From positions 6,995,422 through 7,059,421 of the forward strand of contig OZ024790.1 of assembly GCA_964017065.1 (NCBI GenBank): a DNA stretch of 64,000 nt. Reading direction: 5' to 3'. The stretch is from Haliclona indistincta (taxonomy: Eukaryota > Porifera > Demospongiae > Haplosclerida > Chalinidae). Below the pieces are notes generated by a model. The model worked only from the letters and a program-made list of their open reading frames with translations. It was not told where the DNA came from and ran no database searches. Shown here piece by piece: positions 1 to 10,709 of this stretch (its first letter is position 1; the number at the start of each line of letters is the position of its first letter). The position numbers were made by a program, and so were the translations under genes.

Positions 1-520
1 CTCAACAACTGGTAACGCCCATTACTACACATGGCGATCGAGCGCACACCTCAAAAGCTTGAACTCTTGATATGTGGAGTAAAAAGGATGAAAACTGGCT
101 TCTTGTGTTGACAGACTCAGACATTTCAGCTTAATTGGCACTGGTGTTCACTGATCAAGCTCGCCCCACTATTCTATGACTATATTAAAGGGTAACTGCG
201 ATCATTCTTTTGTTGCTGCAATTTATTTTAAAGACAACGAATAGTTTAGACTAGAAAGCAAGTTTGGTTGCCATTGGGTAAGCCTTTCTAGAGTTATGGG
301 CTGCTAAAAACAACACCTATGCCCACGCGTACACGTACCCACGCGTTATTTGTAGGCAGGACTCATCGTTGATGTCACAAGTTGAGTACTGTACAAACTG
401 TTTAGTCTACACGAAAGTTTGCTATGTCTGATTCTGGTGATTCTGAAAGCTCTAGCAGCCATTCAAGTTTCACTGATGTGGAGGAGCCTAGCAATTCACC
501 TGTCCCTTACTGTTTTGAAC
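1..520. repeat. Direct repeat, copy 1 (THAP-element end)
   Basis: This stretch matches 9542-10016 almost base for base over the first 475 bases, in the same orientation. Both copies carry a short open frame starting ATGTCTGATTCTGGTGA (424 here, 9965 in the other) that reads MSDSGDSESSSSHSSF, a Ser-rich acidic start. I take it as one end of the THAP-domain transposon described at 9722-23265. The left edge is outside the window. At 522 it runs into a derivative of another element. Confidence 0.7.
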
Positions 521-521
521 T

Positions 522-1050
522 AGTACAGAGTTTGACCTCTGACTAATTGCAACACAAACACTTTCAGCTGTTTCCTACACAGAAAATGTCCTCTATAACA
601 TACTAAAAGTCCTTAGGAATCCCGTGAGGGGAAGTATAAAAAATTCAATGTTTTTTAACCAACCTAATTAATAATTCATGAGTTGAGTATTTTGACATAG
701 TATAATATAATACAAGGTTTTTTATAACTATAAGCTTCCTAGAACTTTTTAAACATTCAAAAGGTGAAGTAAAAAGTATTTCTTTGATAATAATTATTAT
801 TGAAAAAATACAGACTGTTTTTACTACTTAGTACATCTACTTAGTCCATCTTGAATTGTTAGTATTTAAGTGTGTATTGTAAGGAATAATATCGATTTAA
901 GTCGTGGAAAACTTGAAATCGCGACATTAATGTACAATAACACAAAACTACACAACTAACCAAAGACAGTTAACACCTACTTAGTACACACATACAGTCC
1001 TACTACAAGCTAGATACACATATACAAGGACTTTGTCACAATTATACATT
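522..1050. mobile_element. Deletion derivative of the long-TIR RT element
   Basis: It starts AGTACAG and then follows the left terminal repeat of the 11924-20123 element (shared blocks GACTAATTGCAACACAAAC and GAATCCCGTGAGGGGAAGT). It then turns round: the segment 940-1045 is the reverse complement of terminal-repeat sequence around 12220-12330. It has no RT or nuclease coding sequence. It therefore looks like a foldback, non-autonomous relative of the large element. No clear target duplication was found. Confidence 0.6.
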
Positions 1051-1061
1051 ATATAGATGGA

Positions 1062-1345
1062 GAGAAGAGGGAATGCAATGCGTACAAACATCAAAATCCT
1101 ATAGTTGTTACTAAAATTAGACTTTACTTCCACGCGGAGGTGACGTCATGGGAATTGGTTGAAACTTTGTTGATTTATGCTGCTTTAGCTCCGGCATGGT
1201 TGTTTCTGGGGGCTTCTATTATACAAAAATCATAATTATTACAAGGGCGTATAGAGAGAAGAGGGCATGCAACGCGTACAAACATCAAAATCCTATAGTT
1301 GTTACTAAAATTAGATTTTACGCCCACGCGGATGTGACATCATGA
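1062..1345 (+). repeat. Tandem pair of about 95-bp repeats
   Basis: Two direct copies begin GAGAGAAGAGGG(A/C)ATGCAA at about 1069 and 1255 and run through CAAAATCCTATAGTTG into a CACGCGG(A/T)(G/T)GTGAC motif. Between and after them (1346-1760) the sequence is GC-richer, with a short CG-alternating tract near 1372-1385. I see no supported gene there. Confidence 0.5.
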
Positions 1346-1771
1346 GAAGTTCAGGTTGATTCGTCATACAGTGCGCGCGCGCGTTTAACCGCGTTCAACT
1401 CGCCTAGGCGTGCTCCATGGAAACTCCAGCTGACAAATCTACAACTAGACAGAGAAAACTGAGTTCGCTCCTTCCTCGACATGTACCTGTGGAAACTAGT
1501 TACCAACCATGTCGCGTATCACCGATGGCGTTGGCTGAGACGATCGGCTGCAGAGCATTTGACCACCAACAAGCGACGAGCAGTATCGGACAGAGGCGAA
1601 GTCACCGTCTTTCTCTGCTTAGGCTGGCGTGGCCGTGTTCCGCGCGCGCCGCTTGGTGTTGTGCAGTGTTCTTCAGCTTGATCTGCCATTACTAGAGTAT
1701 GCGACGTCAGGTTCCGTTTACCCTCCGTATACTATAACGATAATTGATAACGGAAAGTGCTATTCTATTAA

Positions 1772-2417
1772 GGTGGCGGTATACCCGTTTTTATGAATAT
1801 TAATGAGCGTCTTTCTTTTATCTGCAGCTCGTGACAGAGCAACGCTAGCAGCGTGAAACTCGCTCTGATGCATCAATGAGTGTGTCTCAATGTATAATGC
1901 AGCTTGAAACGTTGCACAATATTCTACACCAAGGAATAATGTAGGAACAATCGACATCGTACGGATACGCATTTTCCACGCCAAAAATCTCTCCTGACTA
2001 ACCATGCAGCAAAGGTTACCAGCTGAAATGCATCGACAAACATGGACGTCACTGCAAAATCAGCCATGATTTAGAATGTAAAAGTGTTATTCTTAAAATC
2101 AGAAAAAGTAAATGCAGAAAATTCTTCGTCTGCACCTAGAAATGGTTTATAAGAGTCGAATTTCAGCTGGTAACCTTTGCTGCACGGTTAGTCAGGCGAG
2201 ATTTTTGGCGTGGAAAATGCGTATCCGTACGATGTCGATTGTTCCTACATTATTCCTTGGTGTAGAATATTGTGCAACGTTTCAAGCTGCATTATACATT
2301 GAGACACACTCATTGATGCATCAGAGCGAGTCTCATGCTGCTATCGTTGCTCTGTCACGAGCTGCAGCTAAAAGAAAGTCGCTCATTAATATTCATAAAA
2401 ACGGGTATACCGCCACC
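1772..2417. mobile_element. TTAA-flanked foldback MITE, copy 1
   Basis: Arms of about 260 bp are inverted copies of each other, starting GGTGGCGGTATACCCG. The element is flanked on both sides by TTAA (1768-1771 and 2418-2421), the target duplication expected of piggyBac or Kolobok transposition. A second copy with the same ends and TTAA flanks is at 48450-49153. It lies just 3' of the last visible exon of the Ig/FN3 gene. Open frames inside it are arm sequence, not genes. Confidence 0.85.
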
Positions 2418-2462
2418 TTAAGATTTCGATGTTTTATTAATTATGAACATAAGGTAACTTAC

Positions 2463-3066
2463 ATTAGAACGCTTTGATAAGACGGCAAAACAGATGAGCA
2501 ATATTATTATAATAAGGATTATCGCGATTAGCAGAAGTGCACCCAGGACACCACAAGCAATTTGAACACCTAAAATCTGTACTTCAAGAGCAGTATTGGT
2601 GTTGTTAAGAGCAAAATTGGTGTTGTTAAGAGCAAAATTGGTGTTGTTAAGAACAGCATTGTTGTTGCTAAGAACATCATTCTGATTTTTAAGACCAGCT
2701 GCTCTCTCTGCCAACATAAAAAGTAACACACAATATTATTGACAATTTTTTGATTTACTTACCGGCTTCCATTAGAGTACTTGTGTCTGTGGAAGTAAAA
2801 TACAGCAATTTTTACAGTAAGTATTAAAAGACAATAGTGTACTCACTATAATCGTCCCCATTAATAGGTGAAGAAAGAGTGGTAGAGCCAAATCCTAATC
2901 CATAATCAAATGTTATCAAGACTCTAAAAGGTGATAGATCAGGTATCGCAAAGGAGGCTTTCTCTTGTTGTATATCACAGTTCGGTTGCATATCAGTGCC
3001 ACTGCCATTAACCATGACAGTAACAGTACAGCTTTTTACTAAAGAAACAGCACCTTCACTTGAGCT
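2463..3066 (-). CDS. Ig/FN3 transmembrane protein, 3' exons
   Basis: Three exons in transcript order. 3066-2847 is the second half of an FN3-like domain (motifs CTVTVMVNG and DLSPFRVLITFDYG). 2786-2763 is a 24-bp linker. 2707-2463 begins ERAAGLKNQN, then has a (N)ALNNTNF repeat with several Asn-X-Thr sites, then a strongly hydrophobic membrane span (IACGVLGALLLIAIILIII) and the start of a basic cytoplasmic tail (LSKRSN). Acceptors (TTTCAG, CCACAG, GGCAG) and donors (GTGAGT, GTAAGT) are good and the phases join 0-1-1 without a break. The last visible exon ends at a GTAAGT donor, so further tail exons are expected to the left. The 5' exons lie at 23280-24044 across a 20.2-kb intron. Likely a cell-surface receptor or adhesion protein; ligand unknown. 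Confidence 0.75.
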
Positions 3067-3139
3067 CTGAAATCACAAAGTATTATAGCAAAGCACTATG
3101 AAAACATAATTGGGGTGAGCCTGAGCGAGCACCACATTG

Positions 3140-3330
3140 ATCGTAAAAATGTCCCATGTGCACGAAAACTTTGTATCAATCTGTATAGTTAGGTGGCTTA
3201 AGGAAATTCTGGGGACGTTGCGGATAAAAGCACCAAACTTTGTACATTTATTCACTAGTACATATGAAGTAATGTCATGGTAGGTACCTGGCGCGTGTAA
3301 AGGGAGGAAAGGGAGGAGCGCACGCAAAGC
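3140..3330. repeat. Solitary copy of the foldback subrepeat
   Basis: The segment around 3200-3290 (GGGGACGTTGCGGATAAAAG, then CACCAAACTTTGTACATTT) is the same subrepeat that is tandemly repeated in the 7400-9030 foldback. The motif AGGTGGCTTA just before it recurs inverted at about 9039-9050, so 3185-9050 may once have been a single inverted-repeat element that other insertions have filled. That larger element is a suggestion only. Confidence 0.45.
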
Positions 3331-3469
3331 ACGCGCGTAAAATCTAATTAATAATTATACATTTATTCGTTAAATTACATCATTTTTGTCGCTATTATCA
3401 TGGCGCACCGGATTTGTTCATCTCTAAACTAGTGGAAAAACAGCCTAAACTACCTAGAGTGGGATATTG

Positions 3470-3801
3470 GCAGCTTCTAAGTTCGTTCAGGAGCATATCG
3501 AGCCGGCGAGCAGTCAAATTGCAACTGTACTTTCTATTTGCAAGCGGAAGAGGGGTGTCCTTACTATTTTGGCGCTTTTTACAGGCATGCAGTTGGCATA
3601 TAGTATGTACCTTTTTCTGCTCTACAGATCTCAGTTAGATCGATCAAACAATCTAAAACGTTTGGATATGGATGTAAGAACCTTTCTGGTTAGTTTCGAC
3701 CTGTGTTCGTGGGTAACTGCTGAAGCGTACGAGTTTGAAGTCGAGGAAGAAACTTGGCGCTATCATGCTTGTTTGACAAGAAGAACGGACACTATTTTCT
3801 G
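3470..3801 (+). CDS. Unrecognised exon-like open frame
   Basis: An open frame without a clear ATG runs to a good GTAAGC donor at 3802. It contains a hydrophobic stretch (VLTILALFTGMQLAYSMYLF), then a mixed charged part with EFEVEEETWRYHACL near the end. It looks like an internal exon of a mobile-element gene rather than a host gene, because it lies inside the transposon-filled intron and on the opposite strand to the host gene. I do not recognise the family and assign no function. Downstream, 3802-4200 holds nothing I can name. Confidence 0.25.
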
Positions 3802-4217
3802 GTAAGCGGAACACTTGTTTTTATGCATTTTGCACGTTATTCTATGTTTTGTGCATCTTGTGTGAAAGTTTTAACGAAATTGGACTGTTAAACCAAAAGT
3901 TTACCTAAGTCAAAGGGCACTGTGTAGTAATATAATGATTTAGTTGGCCCCAACTGTTGTGTTTAAGTGTTACACAAAGAAGTACAGGTATATTAGTTGA
4001 TCAAACAATATCAAATACATATGAAATTTGCTCTTCTATGCATATTTTGTACTTCAGTTTGTATTTGTTGTGATTCTTCATCCTCGTCATGATAGCTAGC
4101 CTTCTTCACTCCAATCTATCAGTGTCATCAGTGTCTTCACTTGGTATGTATGGTGCCATGGCTTAATTTTGTGTTTTAGCATTATTGTCTGAGTGTTAGT
4201 GTAAGTTATTGTGAAGT

Positions 4218-4335
4218 TTGTAACATGTTGACATGTAACATGTAACATGTTGATGTAACATGTTGATGAATGTAAGTGAATGTAACATGTAACATGTTGA
4301 TTGTAACATGTACAACATATGACATCATCGGTAGC
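4218..4335 (+). repeat. TGTAACATGT short tandem repeats
   Basis: The motif AACATGTTGATGTAACATG and shorter TGTAACATGT units recur several times between 4220 and 4320. It is low-complexity sequence with no coding signal. Confidence 0.6.
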
Positions 4336-4531
4336 TATTGTAACTGGTGTTTCTGTTGCTTAGGTAGAGTGTGATGAGTGGCGGAATAATGATGCTGCTG
4401 TCTTTGGCTTTAAACTGCAAGAGGCACAAGTACTTGGTTTGTATAGTGAGATAATGCTTGTTACATTAATTATACGGTGGTTGTTCTGGTAATGTTGTAA
4501 ATGGCTCCTAAAAGTGCTTGTTCTGTAACTT

Positions 4532-4933
4532 TTACAAGTTTTTAATCTTTACCTCTGGAATTACAAAGTGGTTATAAGCATGATTTTGAATTCTGTGCTG
4601 TTTGTTGACTTGCACGTCTTGCGTCTCTTGTATGTCCATGTTTGGTTCTTGCATCTCTTGTATGCTTAATGCTTGCATGTCTCTCTCCCCTATGTCAATG
4701 TTTTGTGCTTGCACCACTCTTATGATTTGTGTTTGTGTGTCTTTTTTGGTTTTCTCCATTTTGGTAAGATTGTGGCAGCATCTTTTAGCCTCTATTAATT
4801 TTATCTTTTTGCATGTTACGCTATTGGCGGGAGGTACTGTGCTCTTGTGTATTAACACATACTGTTTCTCCTCCTTACTCCAGCGTTCAAAGCGTGCCAT
4901 GTATCCTCTGGATCTTCTACAAAGACAGCACAC
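4532..4933 (-). CDS. Unrecognised Cys-rich open frame, probably transposon-derived
   Basis: The frame begins without an ATG at the junction. It has a CCLCRRS pair, a basic/aromatic stretch (RFERWSKEEKQYVL), a second pair CKK followed by LIEAKRCCHN, and then a Gln/Asp/Met-rich tail with repeated QNIDI, PNMDIQETQ-like units. The spacing of Cys pairs suggests a small zinc-binding fold such as those at the N-termini of transposases. I cannot place it in a named family. No transposase catalytic core is visible next to it. Confidence 0.3.
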   Translation of the reverse strand: MCCLCRRSRGYMARFERWSKEEKQYVLIHKSTVPPANSVTCKKIKLIEAKRCCHNLTKMEKTKKDTQTQIIRVVQAQNIDIGERDMQALSIQEMQEPNMDIQETQDVQVNKQHRIQNHAYNHFVIPEVKIKNL

Positions 4934-5232
4934 ATTTTCCTGACGTACTTCAGCTGATTTGCCTTAAATTTCTAAGACAACAATACATCAATTTATTGTT
5001 CGTTTTGTGAATTAAATTTAGGATTGTTATGAATTGAGAACAGTAGATTTTTTACATCAGATTGTAGCTATATCTATACTCTAGAGAATAAAGCTAATTT
5101 CAAGACTGTAGCAGCTTTAAACCAAAAGTGTACCTAAGCTAAGTAGAGGTGATTGAAAACCTACCTTCTTTACTAAATCTGGTGATTCTTCACTAACAGC
5201 TGCTATAGGAACACGAGTTCTTCACTGCTTTA

Positions 5233-6454
5233 TTAGGGAGACACGGTAGTGTCTCCCTATGTAGGGTTGAACGAGAAAACAAGATGGCAGCTACATACAA
5301 AGTATTAGCGTTCAAACGCTGATATTTTGCCTGGTGATGAATTTTATACGTCCAAAGACACTTAAATCTGCTATCTGGCGTTGCCTCATCTTACAGTAGC
5401 AAGGAGATTGCTCGAGATTGTTACTAAAGTGACGAACCTGGAAACGGTGAAAATCGAGTTTCGTCATCTTCGTTTTCTTCTTTCTTCTTTCTTTCTTCCA
5501 CTCGCCTAGCACCTTTACGTGAGCAGTGCCGAGACCAAAACACCAACGAACAGTCGTGAAATTCTCCTGGCATGTGCCTTTTGAACTTAGTTTTTAGCGA
5601 AACGGCGATATAAATTCCGCGATTTCTCGATCGTGATCCATTGTCAGCTAAGTGTTAGACGCCATTAATAATTATAGTGATTGCGCAATACGCACGTGAC
5701 CAAGCTGTGGTTAGCGCACGTGACCAAGCACAAGCTTGAGTATCGCCACGCCGTATAGATCATTGAGAACACATATTTGTCTGGATTCTTCGAAGAACGG
5801 TAAGCTAGCAAGCGCAGAATCACCATTCTGCCTTGCCAGATAATAATAACCGCCGTAAACAAGTGTGGGCGGGGCTCGTATGCACTGTATTCATGCATGC
5901 GTAGGCGAGCTAATATCTACAGCATAAGAACTATTTAGCAACAAGTTTAAAATTGTTAATAATAAAGAAAAGCCATCAACAACAGGAAAACCAAACCAAT
6001 GGTGGAAACAAAGATGGCACAGTAATTGCATGATATTGAACTGTACTTCACTGAAAAAGAAAAAAAGGACACAAACAAGAAAATTAAAAAGATTTCTATC
6101 GAAATCAAAAGGATGTAGGGTTGTGAAATCTACCACTGGTCAACAATGTAAACTAACAAGGAACAAGCATGGAATGGTAACACGATTGACTTGCTAACAG
6201 ACCATAGATCCCTACATCAGTGGCTGTACATAAGCTGTCACAAGCTGAATGCACGTCAGGTGTCAGTCAACAGCAACAAGCTGAACTAGCTATAGTCAAC
6301 TACAGCAGCCACTGATGTAGGGATCTATGGTCTGTTAGCAAGTCAATCGTGTTACCATTCCATGCTTGTTCCTTGTTAGTTGACATTGTTGACCAGTGGT
6401 AGATTTCACAACCCTACATCCTTTTGATTTCGATAGAAATCTTTTTAATTTTCT
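5233..6454 (-). mobile_element. Helitron-like element, copy 1
   Basis: One of four near full-length copies (others 15193-16409, 26657-27824, 36240-37901). Read on the minus strand, it starts near AAGAAAAT(T)AAAAAG, has a large internal hairpin (arms about 6080-6220 and 6310-6450), and ends with a terminal hairpin GGGAGACAC/GTGTCTCCC closed by CTAA. The 3' base after CTAA is T, as in the other copies. There is no target duplication and no coding capacity, so it is non-autonomous. The name rests on the CTRR-type end, the hairpin and the A/T insertion site; the 5' end lacks the usual TC. Confidence 0.55.
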
Positions 6455-6672
6455 ATAGCTGTATGATTGGAGGTAACAAGAGGTGTGATTTTCTATAGCT
6501 GTAACAAGAGGTGTGATTTTGGAACCGTAGAGCAAACCATGCGCCCGTGGCAGGTAAAAAGATGCCGACTCTCGTTGAACGCAGAAACAGCATTTTGGGT
6601 GTGCGTGGGCGTACCCGTTGCAAATAAATCATCAACGCAATAATGTATTTCCCGTACGGTTGCGATTCGACT

Positions 6673-7196
6673 GCGAGGGAGCATGTAACTCCGTACATGC
6701 TAGTGTATACGGCGAAATCCAAACATGGCTGACAACTTTAAAATATTAGTTTCCTTTTATGGAATTAAACTTATGATTAACCCTCGAGAAACTGGGCGTG
6801 CACATCGTGATCCAACGCACTGTATGTACTGTAAGCATGAAACGTTCATGTGACGGCAAGGCTAGGCGCTCGAAGAGTCCCCAAAGCGAAGACGCACTGT
6901 GGAAAGCAATTTGATTATTTTTCTACCGCCACATACTCCGACATCTTTTCATTACCGAAGTAGTCGTAGATCGACTTTACGCCGCCGCTCACAACGCGAC
7001 AGTTTGTCTGCTATAGCTAGAACTTTGCTGCTGTTTCATTGTCAGTCTAACGAAGGTATTTGCTTTACTGTAGACTGCGATCCTTTACTATGTAATACAA
7101 TTCCTTGTGCATGACCGTATAAGGAATATTACTAAAAAATAGAATGGGCAGCCATGTTTGGATTTGCCGTATACAGAGTTGCATGCTCCCTTGTGC
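6673..7196. mobile_element. Small inverted-repeat element
   Basis: About 50-bp arms face each other: 6675-6725 reads GGGAGCATGTAACTCCGTAC towards CCAAACATGGCTG, and 7149-7196 is its imperfect complement. The interior includes a short open frame at 6899-7114 rich in Arg and Ser that I do not regard as a gene. Family unknown. Confidence 0.4.
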
Positions 7197-7399
7197 ATGT
7201 CGTTTCGATGGGCTCCTGGTTCGTTGCAATAACAGTTATGATAAATTTATAGCCACAGTGTACTTTGATACAATGAATAATTTAAAACTTCAATGCTGAG
7301 GGGGGTGCTAGAGCACCAGGAGCCCTATCATGGAACAGCGCCTGCGGTACCACTTCTGAAACCATTCTTAATAATAATGAAAAAAATTTGCAGCGTCAG

Positions 7400-9030
7400 C
7401 AAAAAATTGCAAGAAATTCTGGGGAAGTTGCAGATAAAAGCACCAAACTTTGTACATTTATTCACTAGTACATATCAAGTAATTTCAGGGTAGGTACCAC
7501 TTCTGAAACCAATCTTAAAATAGGAGAATAATTAAATTTAAAATTTGCAGTGTCAGCAAAAACTTATAAGAAATTCTGGTGATGTTGCAGATAAAGGCAC
7601 CAAACTTTGTACATTTATTCACTAGTACATATCAAGTAATTCCATGGTAAGTACCACTTCTGAAACCACTCTTAACATAGGAGAATAAATCATAATAATT
7701 ATTTTTTAAATTGCCACAGCACCGTCAGCAAATTTAAAATTACTCTGTAGTCTAGGAAACAACTCAACAGAATTTAGTATACTATTTGTTTGTTGCAATT
7801 ACATGTGGCTACACAGCTCTGTACAGTTCAACTGGGCTTTCCTACATGAACATCTTGCACCGCAACCCTCGTCACTCTTGCAGCCACGTTTTACCAGTTC
7901 ACTGCAGGCTGCACTGAGGAGATTGGCAGTGTGTACCACTCTGGCACCCAAGAAGAATTCTCCTTATTCAATGTCGAACCATACTCTTCTCGTGAATGGG
8001 TGCTTCTTGTGGCTGCACTGGTCGCTGGTTGTCCAAATTCCAGCCTGATAGGATACACGTTTCGAAGTGCAACATTAACAGTGGAATCTGAGGTTTTTCG
8101 ATGCCTTGAACATTTTACTGTTGTTATAGGACAAGCAGTTTGGAGTGTGTAAACGAAGCATGAAGGGAGCTGTTTTGTCAAAAGAACCGAACAATAGAAA
8201 ACATACCTCCAATGCAAGATTCTCTGCAACTGACAGCACTCGAAACCGTAACGTGTCAGGCTGGAATTTGGACTACCAGTGACCAGCCACAACAAGAAGC
8301 ACCCTAACCAGAAGAGTACGGTTGGACATTGAATAAGGAGAATTTGTCTTGGGTGCCAGTGTGGTGCACACTGCCACTCTCCTCAGCAGCCTGCAGTGAA
8401 CTGGTAAAATGTGGCTGCAAGAGTGACGAGGGTTGTGGTGCAAGATGTTCATGTAGGAAAGCCCAGTTGAACTGTACAGAGCTTTGTAGCCACATGTAAA
8501 TGCAACAAACAAATTGTATACTAAATTCTGTTGAGCTGTTCTTAGACTACAGAGTAATTTTAAATTTGCTGACGGTGCTGTGGCAATTTTTAATAATTAT
8601 GATTTATTCTCCTATGTTAAGAATGGTTTCACAAGTGGTACTTACCATGGAATTAGTTGATATGTACTAGTGAATAAATGCACAAAGTTTGGTGCCTTTA
8701 TGCAACATCACCAGAATTTCTTGTAATTTTTGCTGACACTGCAAATTTTAAATTTAATTATTCTCCTATTTTAAGATTGGTTTCAGAGGTGGTACTTACC
8801 CTGAAATTAGTTGATATGTACTAGTGAATAAATGTACAAAGTTTGGTGCCTTTGTCACCAGAATTTCTTGTAATTTTTTTGCTGACGCTGCAAATTTTTT
8901 CATTAAATATTCTTCTATGTTAAGATTGGTTTCAGAGGTGGTACCTGCCCTGAAATTACTTCAAATGTACTAGTGAATAAATGTACAAAGTTTGGTGCTT
9001 TTATCCGCAACGTCCCCAAAACCTGAAAAT
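7400..9030. mobile_element. Foldback element with tandem subrepeats in each arm
   Basis: The arms (about 7400-8060 and 8290-9030) are inverted copies. Each arm contains two to three tandem copies of a subrepeat of about 120-155 bp (GATAAAAGCACCAAACTTTG, then ATTTATTCACTAGTAC, then GGTACCACTTCTGAAACC). The inner part of each arm carries a matching coding-like stretch (GTQEEFSLFNVEPYSS in the left arm, GTQDKFSLFNVQPYSS in the right), possibly a captured exon fragment. Its ends share sequence with 3190-3290. Confidence 0.6.
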
Positions 9031-9115
9031 TTGGTCATAAGCCACCTGACTAGTATGTATCATTCTGTGCATGTTTGTCGCCCCAATGTTCCTGAGAATT
9101 AGAACATGCCTATTA

Positions 9116-9297
9116 TTTAGACCACACTAGGCGGTGCATTACGCGATATAATGCACGAGGGTGGGGTCAATAACGGTCGAGAACGCGTTGATAATGCACG
9201 AGCCGAAGGCGAGTGCATTATCACGCGTTCGAGACCGTTATTGAGCACGCCCGAGTGCTTTATATCGCGTAATGCACCGCCTAGTGTGGTCTAAACG
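9116..9297. repeat. Near-perfect hairpin MITE
   Basis: Two arms of about 90 bp start TTTAGACCACACTAGGCGG and meet near 9206. The sequence includes repeats of GCATTA(C/T)-type motifs (ATAATGCACGAG). It directly abuts a second inverted-repeat element at 9298-9515 with related TTAGACCA ends. Confidence 0.7.
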
Positions 9298-9515
9298 TTT
9301 TAGACCATACCAGGTGACTTTACGACCGAGTGCTTGCTATTTTGTTCACTTTGTTTACCTAAAAGTGTGCATTAATAAAGTGCGCATTAATAAAAGTGTG
9401 CATTAAGAACTTAATCCACGAGGTGCATTAATAAAAGTGTGCATTAAGCTATTTAATGCACACTTTTTGAGCGATCTGATTGGTCGAAAGTCACGTGGTA
9501 TGGTCTAACTACTAT
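9298..9515. repeat. Short MITE with TTAGACCATACCA ends
   Basis: The ends TTAGACCATACCAGGTGACT and the complement of AGTCACGTGGTATGGTCTAA face each other across about 215 bp. The interior carries several GTGCATTAATAAAAGTG-type short direct repeats. It is adjacent to, and probably related to, the hairpin at 9116-9297. Confidence 0.6.
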
Positions 9516-9541
9516 TTAATCAATAACACGTAGTGAACATG

Positions 9542-10016
9542 CTCAACAACTGGTAACGCCCATTACTACACATGGTGATCGAGCGCACACCTCAAAAGCT
9601 TGAACTCTTGATATGTGGAGTAAAAAGGATGAAAACTGGCTTCTTGTGTTGACAGACTCAGACATTTCAGCTTAATTGGCACTGGTGTTCACTGATCAAG
9701 CTCGCCCCACTATTCTATGACTATATTAAAGGGTAACTGCGATCATTTTTTTGTTGCTGCAATTTTTAGTTTATTTTAAAGATAATGAATAGTTTAGACT
9801 AGAAAGTAAGTTTGGTTGCCATTGGGTAAGCCAGTTATGGGCTGCTAAAAACAACACCTACGCCCACGTGTACACGTACCCACGCGCTATTTGTAGGCAG
9901 GACTCGTTGATGATGTCACAAGTTGAGTACTGTACAAACTGTTTAGTCTACACGAAAGTTTGCTATGTCTGATTCTGGTGACTCTGAAAGCTCTAGCAGC
10001 CATTCAAGTTTCACTA
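9542..10016. repeat. Direct repeat, copy 2 (THAP-element end)
   Basis: Same sequence as 1-475 with scattered substitutions and small indels. Its part 9722-9945 also matches 23045-23265 in inverted orientation, so it includes the left inverted end of the THAP transposon relic that was later split by Gypsy-1. Confidence 0.75.
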
Positions 10017-10429
10017 ACATACATAATTTTAATCAGGGATGCATTGCTAGCAGTTAGGCTCACTCTGCATTGTTCCCGTTTTTCATATGCTGATCTTCTT
10101 TTGGGAGCTGGGTTCTCAAAGTCACATGATCTCTTGCTGCCATGAGATAGTGGCTTGGAGAATATTGTGGGTACTGCATCCGGCTTGAGAGATGGTTTCT
10201 TTTTACCTACACCCAGTGATAGCATTAATGCTGGACTGGGCATGAAGCAAGACTTCTCAAAATGCTGGCTACAAAGAACTGAATAATCAGTTGGTTCCCA
10301 CTTGTCTCGGTGCCTCTTCACTTGATCGCTCCACTTTTTTCTCAATGTTCTGTCTTGAGGAAACTTATGAAGACTCACTGCATCCTAGTTAGTATTGCTG
10401 CAGCCTGCTGCTACACAAATCTTTACCAT
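10004..10429 (-). pseudogene. THAP zinc-finger domain relic of a transposase
   Basis: Read from 10429 downwards, the frame has the THAP C2CH signature: CVAAGC at the start, SLHKFPQD, the invariant Trp in LRKKWSDQV, and CSQHF. The 3' part continues KKPSLKPDAVPTIF and a basic KRRSAYEKREQ segment. One in-frame stop interrupts the reading between the first Cys pair and SLHKFP. THAP domains bind DNA, usually terminal repeats when found in transposases. No catalytic core follows; the unit is truncated and flanked by inverted repeats. Confidence 0.7.
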
Positions 10430-10485
10430 CACTGCTAGTCTTGCAATCACAGTTCCACAAAGTCGATGAGTTGGTAAGTAGATTA

Positions 10486-10688
10486 TGTAATGTTCATTGG
10501 AACATTGGAACTCTATTTTTATCAGAATCTATATTTAGTTCATGCTGTAGACTCAGTGTCTGTATTGGTATGTTGTCTTGTACACATTGTCTTCTGTGCT
10601 ATATAAATTGCATGCTCAAATGCAATAACAGAGTTCCTTTTGCTGGTCAATACATTAGTAGACACCGTTACGGCGTGAGGTTATTACA
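10486..10688 (+). repeat. Gypsy-1 5' LTR
   Basis: 203 bp, starting TGTAATGTTC and ending GTTATTACA, with a TATA-like CTATATAAATTGC about 90 bp before the end. It differs from the 3' LTR at roughly two positions by eye, indicating a fairly young insertion. Confidence 0.93.
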
Positions 10689-10709
10689 ACTGGCGACGAG
10701 GATAAAACT

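Noticed and set aside
1417..1695. 92-residue Arg-rich open frame
   Set aside because: GC-rich stretch with an overlapping frame of similar length, no family pattern, no splice context.
2112..2477. Open frames in the TTAA foldback arms (also 48953-49276)
   Set aside because: They lie in inverted arms of a MITE and recur in both arms and both copies; non-coding repeat sequence.
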